The notes under the pieces are model-generated. The model had not been told where the DNA came from. It was given only the letters and a program-made list of their open reading frames with translations, and searched no databases. The translations under genes and the position numbers were made by a program. DNA of 64,000 bases, from contig NW_022985454.1 of the NCBI RefSeq assembly GCF_010093595.1, positions 611,473 through 675,472 of the forward strand, given 5' to 3'. Positions 57,143 to 64,000 of the stretch are shown piece by piece. The stretch's first letter is position 1; each line of letters begins with the position of its first letter. This DNA comes from Mytilinidion resinicola (taxonomy: Eukaryota; Ascomycota; Dothideomycetes; Mytilinidiales; Mytilinidiaceae).

Positions 57143-57684
57143 TATAACAGGTCGTTTTTTCTATACCTTCTAAGTGTTACACACTAAGGCAGGGTATAGG
57201 CAAGTTATTATCGGGGTGTAATAGTCTTTAAAAGGTAAGGCAATAATTAATTAAGTTATAAAACGGGGTTATTACTTTTAATAGGTAGTATTAAAGTCTT
57301 AAGTTAAATATAAGGTTCCTATTTATATAAAGGAGCGTCCCTTTATATAAAAGCTCCGTCCTAAAAAACCTTTTACTTATATAGCTTACAGCCTTAAACC
57401 CCTTAAGCTGCTCCTTTAGCTTATAGCCTTAAGCCTCTTAAGCGCTTACCTAGCTTATTCCCTTAAGCCCTTTAAGCTATTATATAGCCCTATTCTTATA
57501 ATATCCTATTCTTAGATTATTCCTATTTACTAGCAGTTTATAAGGGAATCTAGGATCCCTATACGTCCTATATATAATTCCTTTAGTTCTGTAACCTAGT
57601 TCTATATAATTAGTTTTATCTACTTACTTATCTCCGTAAGTGCCTCTGCGCTTAGGTGGTTTATATTATAGGTTATAATACTTA
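57143..57684 (-). repeat. Probable 3' LTR of the Gypsy element
   Basis: About 542 bp from TATAACAGGTCG (TG to TA) to AATACTTA, followed by CTCCCCCTTCT, the inverse of a polypurine tract. The second LTR is outside the window, so boundaries are provisional. Confidence 0.5.
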
Positions 57685-58050
57685 CTCCCCCTTCTAAGGC
57701 TTTCGGCCCGAAAGTATTTCCGTGGTGGGGTTTTAGATAAGTAGCTGGCAATACCCTATCTATTAGGCCGTTATTATGCTGCTCTGTTTCTTCTTTTATA
57801 ATATCTAACGCCTTAAAAGCTAAGAAATAAAAAAGCTATCTTATACTTACTAATTATATTAACGCGTTTAGTTTAAAAGTTATACCTTATTCCCGGTGCA
57901 AGTCTTAGGGTTTATTATATATAGTTTCTATACCTAACTTAGATTATTATACAGCCTGCGTTTAGGCGCAATAATTAAATTGTAATATTGCTAGCATCTT
58001 AGCAGCTGCCTATAAGCTAGTTACCTTTACTATTACTTTTTTCTTTTTTT

Positions 58051-58370
58051 CTGCTAAACTATTTAGGGCGGAAGTTGTTCTATAAGAAGGAGCGGTTACA
58101 CGCGGAGAAATCCGCCGCCTGTGCTGCTTTTTATATTGCTATAGCAAAGATTAAACGCCTGGAGTTTTAAAAGAAGTTACTGCATAAGCGTAGTAAAAAG
58201 ATAATATGTTATAGTTTTAAGATTCTAGAAGAGCTTAAGAAAAATAATCGGAGAAAGGCTAAGTAGAAAAAATAAGAGCGTGCCGAGCAGGAAGGCTTGC
58301 CTTCTGCCTTAGGAACTATTAGGTACTCTTTTTTTTTTTTTAGGTGTGCCGGGCACTTCTAGTTGTCTTC
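58051..58370 (+). other. Antisense coding-like relic within the Gypsy 3' region
   Basis: On the plus strand, opposite to the Gypsy genes, a frame reads NYLGRKLFYKKERLHAEKSA, then IAIAKIKRLEF, KKLLHKRSKKIICYSFKILE and ERAEQEGLPSALGTI. It is a Lys/Glu-rich coiled-coil of the kind common in fungal transposon-encoded proteins. Family unassigned. Confidence 0.35.
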
Positions 58371-61300
58371 TTTAAAGCTATATATTCTAATTATATAATA
58401 GTTATAATCTATTCTTAGATCCCCTTAATCCTTCCTAGTTAAATAGTGCGCTATTGCTGTTTTTCTAGGCTGCTCCGGATTCTAGCGGTAAAACTGCTGC
58501 AGGAGTTTCTAATAGTTTACTAAACTTTTAACCGGTTTCTATATATTTTTAGAGGTGCTGTATCCTTTCTACTTAATTAGGTACTTTTTTTACTAACTAT
58601 ACTATTAGGAATTTAGGATTTACTTAACCTTATATTTATTATTATTATTAACCTTAATATTATTTTCTAGCTTAGTATTAGGTAGTGCGGGTTCTAGTAG
58701 CAATATATAGAAGACTGGGTGTATTTTTATCCTATTAGGTAGCCTAAGCTTATAGTTTACTAGGCTAATAATATTCTATATTTTAAATAGTCTAATTTTA
58801 ATAGAGTCTAACTTTATACTTAGTTATTTTATTTTAATATTTTTGCGGAGTAGGTAGACTCTATCCCCCTTTTTAAAGGTTAGTATAACACTCCGGTGTT
58901 AATTATAATATCTTGCTAACCTTAGTATTAGGAATTAGATATCTATTAAAAGCTATTTCTATAGCTTTTTAATATTTTTAACTAATAGCAGTGCCCTTTA
59001 GGCCCTTATACTATTAAGTTAGGGTTTTTAATACGCCTCCGGATTAAAACTATAGTTTATAAAAAAGGGTAATACCTTTATTATCTCTATAAATACACTA
59101 TTATAGGCAAACTAGGCTATTAGTAGTAGTAATACCTAATTATCCTGCCTGTAATTAATATAGTATTGTAGATACTATTCTAAAGTCTAATTAAGCCTTT
59201 CTATTTACCTGTCCGTTTAAGGGTAAAACACTATAGAAAGCTTATGCTTTGTTCCTAGTTATATAGTAAAGGTCTACTAGAATTTTAATATAAAGAGCTT
59301 ATTTTAGTTTGAAATTATCTCCTAGAGTAGACTATAGTTGCTAATAATATACTTTAAGAAAGTATAGGCCAGATTTTCTGCTATTAATACTTTTTAGTAA
59401 GGGATAAAGTATATATATTTAGTTAGTCGGTCCGTAACTACTAATATTATATTATATTTTATGCCTGTTATAGGTTTAATAGACTATAGTAGCTTAACTA
59501 TAAAGTCCTATATAATAGATTTCTATACCTTTTCCGGTGTAGAGGGACTTTTTATTAGTCTGTATAGTGCGTGTTATGCTAACTTATTCTTTATATACTT
59601 GTATTTATATATAATTTTCTCCGTTAGTTTCCGGAGTCCGGGGAAATAGAATATCCTTGCAATTCTTTCCTATATTTTTTCTACTTTCTAGTGCCCGTGC
59701 ACTAGTGTACTATAGAATTCCTTAATAAGCTTTTTTTATAAGGTTTTAGGCATAAATATCTTATCCTATAAGGTAATAATACTGTCCTAGATTTTTCTAT
59801 ACTTTTAGTTTATAGGTTCTGGGCGCAAACTTTGCCAGTTATAACCTGCTAAATCCCAGCTCTCTTAATCTAGTTTTTAGGCTGCCTTAATTTATTTATA
59901 CTACTTATTATTCTTAAACCTATAAGCAACTGCTGCCTGTATATAGTTAAATTTAAAGGTTCCTAGACTTTTCTTCCTAAGTATAGATTACCTAGTCTTT
60001 CCGGCTCCTTTTATATAGTCCGGCCTTTGGCTAAATACATCTATATAAGCGTTTTTAAATCCCTTTCGGTATATAATCCTAAAATTAAAGGTTTTTAGTT
60101 TTTCTAACTATTTTACTTATCTTCTATTTAACTCCTTAGTTATAGTAAAGTATATTAGATTTTTATAGTCTGTATACACCTATATTATATATACTGCTTT
60201 TTTAAGGTAAACTTTCTATTAACTAAATACTTCTACTATAGCTAGCAGTTCTTTATTATAGATATTATAGTTTAGCTTAGCTAGGCTTAGCTTTTGTAAA
60301 TAGAACGCTATAGGGTGTAATTTCCCTTATTTATTTAGTTAGTTAAGTATTACTTCTAATACTTTATCTAATATATTACTTTTAATAGTAACTGGTTTCT
60401 ATAGATTAAAAATTGCTAATACTAGTTTTAAGGCGAATTGTGCCTTTAACTTATTAAATGCGCTCTGCGCTTCTAAGGTCTATTTATACTTAATATTCTT
60501 TCTAGTAAGTCCTATAAGTAGCTCTGTAATTTTCGAGTAGCCCTTAATAAACTACCTATAGTAATTAGCTAACCCTAGGAATAACTATAGTTCCTTTAAA
60601 TTTATAGGCTCTAGCTATTCTTAGATAGAAAACACCTTACCTTTTTCTATCTTAATCTGTCCTGGACTAATAACGTATTCTAGAAATCCGACTCTCTGCC
60701 TATAGAACTCGCACTTATCCGGGTTTACTATAAAGTTGTATTTTTTAAGTTTTTTAAGTACCTTTTATACGTGTATCCTATATTTGCTTAGCATTTCTAA
60801 GTATATAAGGATATTATTAAGGTATACTACTATAAACCAATCTAGTTAGCCTTTTAGCGCTAAGTTAACTACTGCTTAGAATATTACTAGTGTATTAGTA
60901 AGCCTAAATAGCATTACTATATACTTAAAGTATTTATATTAAGTTCTAAAAGCCGTCTTCTATTCTTCTTTTTTTCTTATTCTAATTAAATAGTACCCTT
61001 CGCGTAGGTCTATTTTTATAAAGTACTTAGCCTTATATAGTTAGTTTTTAAGTTCGGAGATTAAAGGTAATAGATAGCGGTTTTTAATTATAATTTTATT
61101 TAGTTATCTATAGTTTATATAAAGGCGTAGCTTACTATTTAGTTTCGGGATAAATATTATAAAGTAACCTGCAAGCAATTCTAATAGTCTAATAAATCCT
61201 TACTTTAGGTTCTTTTCCAGGTATTCTTCTAGCACTTCCAGCTCGCTCTAGGCTAGTAAGTAGATTAGTCTAAACTGTAGTTATTCGCCTAGTACTAGGG

Positions 61301-62156
61301 GAATATAGTAATCCTAAAGTTAGTGCTTTAGTAGTATATTCTAAACCTTTTCTATAAAGATTTCTTTAAATTTATTATATTCTTCTGGCATAACTAGTGC
61401 TTTTACTGCCTCGGCTAGCTGCCGGCTGCTTAGGGGTTTAGGCTACTGTTAGCTTACTGCCCTATTTTCTTTTTAGGCTTTCTTACCTCTTATATTAATA
61501 TCTTGTTTTTGCTTAGGCTTATTCTAGCGCAGGGTGCCTTTTAGTCCGCTTTCCGGTTAAATCCTTACTTTACTAGACTTCTAATTAACTTAGGGGTTAT
61601 ACTGCTTTAGCTATAGTATACCTAAGATTATATTATATCTCGCCGTATTAGTTATATCTATACTAATAGTTTCTCTATATTTTTTAATCTGTATAATACC
61701 TAGTTAAGTTTCTATAGTTACCTGCCTATTACTATATTATATAGGTATACTATCTACTATATATAGTTTATACGGTCTGTTTTTCTATTACTAAGGGATC
61801 CGGTTTCTCCTAATAAAGTTGTAAAATATAAAATTTCCCTGCGTACTACTGTCTAGCAGTACTCTTACTAGGTTCCTACTAATTTTAACTAATAGAATTA
61901 TATATCTATAGTTCTAAATAGGAATAGAGTTAGGCTATATTGCTAGGTTCCTTCCTTTTTTTATATTATAGGCTTTTCCTACTAAAGTAGCAATAGTCGC
62001 GGTTTGCGTTTTTTTATCCGTGGCTGCTCTATAGGACCTTATTCTTAGCTGCTCTAGCCGTTCTGTTGCTTAAGCGCCTGCTCGTTTTTTAGCTATTCTT
62101 ATAGCTAATAGTTCGCGTGTTTTATTTTATAATACACTAGATATAAGTCCTAGTAG

Positions 62157-62356
62157 TATATTCGCTAGTTTTTACCTTTCCTATATTCTATTAGGTACTA
62201 AGGGTCTAGAACTATAGTAGCTACTTCTATAAGTTTATTTTTCTTACCTATNNNNNNNNNNTATATTCGCTAGTTTTTACCTTTCCTATATTCTATTAGG
62301 TACTAAGGGTCTAGAACTATAGTAGCTACTTCTATAAGTTTATTTTTCTTACCTAT
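62157..62356. repeat. 95-bp sequence repeated on both sides of a 10-N gap
   Basis: 62,157-62,251 and 62,262-62,356 are identical, with N at 62,252-62,261 between. This is most simply two overlapping contig ends placed next to each other. Confidence 0.9.
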
Positions 62357-64000
62357 AATATAGTGCTTTGTTTCCTTAAACAGTACTAGTTACGTAATAA
62401 TATAATATTTTATCCGATATAGGTACTATTCTTAATATTTCTTATATATTATATACTTATCGCACTTGTTTTTAATATATAATACCTAAAATATCTATCT
62501 ATAAAGTAGGTAGTTTCTATCTAGCTGTTTATCTTCCTTACTATAGATACCTATTTTACTAATAGAGTATAAAGCTCTATAGATCTTAATTTCGGTTTAT
62601 TTTCTATATAGTTCTAGCGGTTCTTATTCTAGTCTAATACTAAATTCTCTATTACTAGACTACTTTTCTAGTTTATAATCTTTATTACTATTATAGTACT
62701 TCTTACTATCCTTAATAGGTAATTTATTATCCAGTTCTTGCTAGATATTACGGCTTAGGCCTTCTAATATATCTAATCTTGCGCAGGTTTCTGCGCTAAT
62801 AGTTGCTGTTATTAATATTCCTGCGGCTGCAGCTATTTTTACTTCTTTTTCTCTAGCGAGCTATTCTATAACTCTTCCTATAGCCCTTAGGAATTAGTAA
62901 CTAGCTAGTGCTCTTAGCTTTGCGCCCGCTATAGCGTTTTTAGCCTTTTACGCTTTTTGTCTTTTATTAAGGCGTGCAAGAATTTCTCTTACGCTTTGTT
63001 TATATATAGCTATAACTCTATTAACCTGTGCTTTTATATTTAGCAACTTAGTTTTACTATTAGTTTATAGCTTAGGTACGTTGTTTTAGGGTTCTAATCG
63101 CGGTTTAATTATCTAAAACGCCTTATCCGTTTCTAATAGGTAGTTAATCTCTATACTCTTAACTTTTATATTAGCGTAGTAGTTGTCTATAGGGTTGCTA
63201 TTATACTCTTTATTCCTTATTATAGTAATAGTACGTCCCTTTATCCTCTATATTAGATAGTACCCTATTACTTACTTATCTAACTAATAGGTAAAGCAGT
63301 TATTATTATAGCACGCGGTTTATAATATAAAATTATAGCGGTTTATATTCGGCTTTATTATAACGGCTGCTGTTTAGGTGTTCCTGGAGCACTTATTTGC
63401 AAAGTATTCCTATTCTCCGTATAATAGGCATGCGCTGTTGCGCCTTTTTTTTTTACCTTTTTTTATTAGTAATTAGTTTACCCTTCTAGTTATTACGTTG
63501 TTTTATAATATTAATCTCTATACAATCTCTATAGTCGCGGTTAGTTACTTTTAGCTTTAGTTTAGCTAGTTGGGCGTAAGAACAAAGTCCTCTTTTATCT
63601 GCCCGTTCTAGTTATTATTTATACTATCGACTATTAATTTATATTACTATTTCCTTAAGTTTATAAAGTGTTAAAGGCCTTTCGCCTTATATAATTTTAT
63701 TCTTAACATCTTTTTTAAAACCTCTGTAGTATTATACTTATAGAGCTTTATCTCCCTATAATAGCTTAAACGCGATTTATATAAATTCTAAAGTATAGCA
63801 GCTAGTTAAGCCCTTCTGCTTTAGAACTGCTATTTTCTATTCTGCTATCCGTTTTTTATTAGTATCTCTAAAGGTTATCTAAAGTGCTAACTTAAAGTAT
63901 CCGTAATTACTAAATATAATATTAGTTTCTGGTTTCTAATTATCTATATTAGCGTTGCTAAGCTAATCTATAAGCATCGGGTTAAACTAGTTAAACGCTT

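Larger units (their letters stand above)
57143..64000 (-). mobile_element. Gypsy-type LTR retrotransposon, minus strand, runs off window
   Basis: Read on the minus strand: gag zinc knuckle (CLLYGEYEYFANKCS-like) near 63,390-63,440. RT with FIVVYLNNILIYLE near 60,800-60,840 (YLDDIL box mutated by RIP). RNase H with HPIAFYLQKLSLAKLNYNIY near 60,230-60,320. Integrase zinc finger (EFYSTLVHGH) near 59,680-59,710 and core (QSTLGDNFKLK) near 59,310. The order gag-RT-RNase H-integrase is Ty3/gypsy. Every domain carries TAG/TAA stops. The 5' LTR lies beyond 64,000. Confidence 0.82.

Overview
The window is from a filamentous ascomycete (Pezizomycotina; Dothideomycetes-like is only an inference). Evidence: short GT-AG introns of about 48-60 bp with fungal branch sites, HET-domain, Zn2Cys6 and DUF3669-type proteins, Fot1/pogo and Tad-like elements, and repeats full of TAG/TAA codons where Trp or Gln is expected, the mark of repeat-induced point mutation (RIP).

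Region 1 (1-23.7 kb) is gene-rich with balanced base composition. It holds the 5' part of a cytochrome P450, an FAD monooxygenase, a Cue1-like CUE protein, a Cys-rich orphan, a decayed HET gene split by a MITE, a 702-bp hAT-like MITE, ribosomal protein eL6, an M3 oligopeptidase, a Zn2Cys6 regulator, a DUF3669-like protein, a degenerate RNase III relic and a small membrane protein.

Region 2 (23.8-28.4 kb) is a composite transposon island with terminal inverted repeats and a TA target duplication. It sits inside the first exon of a small unknown gene and contains LINE and Fot1 fragments and a 965-N gap.

Region 3 (28.4-34.4 kb) returns to genes: the rest of the split gene, a membrane protein, a second RNase III relic and mitochondrial dihydroorotate dehydrogenase.

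Region 4 (34.4-64 kb) is AT-rich, RIP-mutated nested transposons. Target duplications let the order be read. Copia B (minus) contains copia C. Copia C contains two solo LTRs, a complete copia A and LINE-1. LINE-1 contains LINE-2 (itself carrying a Fot1 element and a truncated LINE-3) and another Fot1, which is cut by a minus-strand Gypsy running off the window. No cellular gene is visible after 34,007.

The housekeeping genes are independent single loci and no biosynthetic cluster is evident. The most unusual items are the paired RNase III-like relics, the copia primer site that also supplies an ATG, the nest resolved by target duplications, and the hAT-like MITE with iterated ends.
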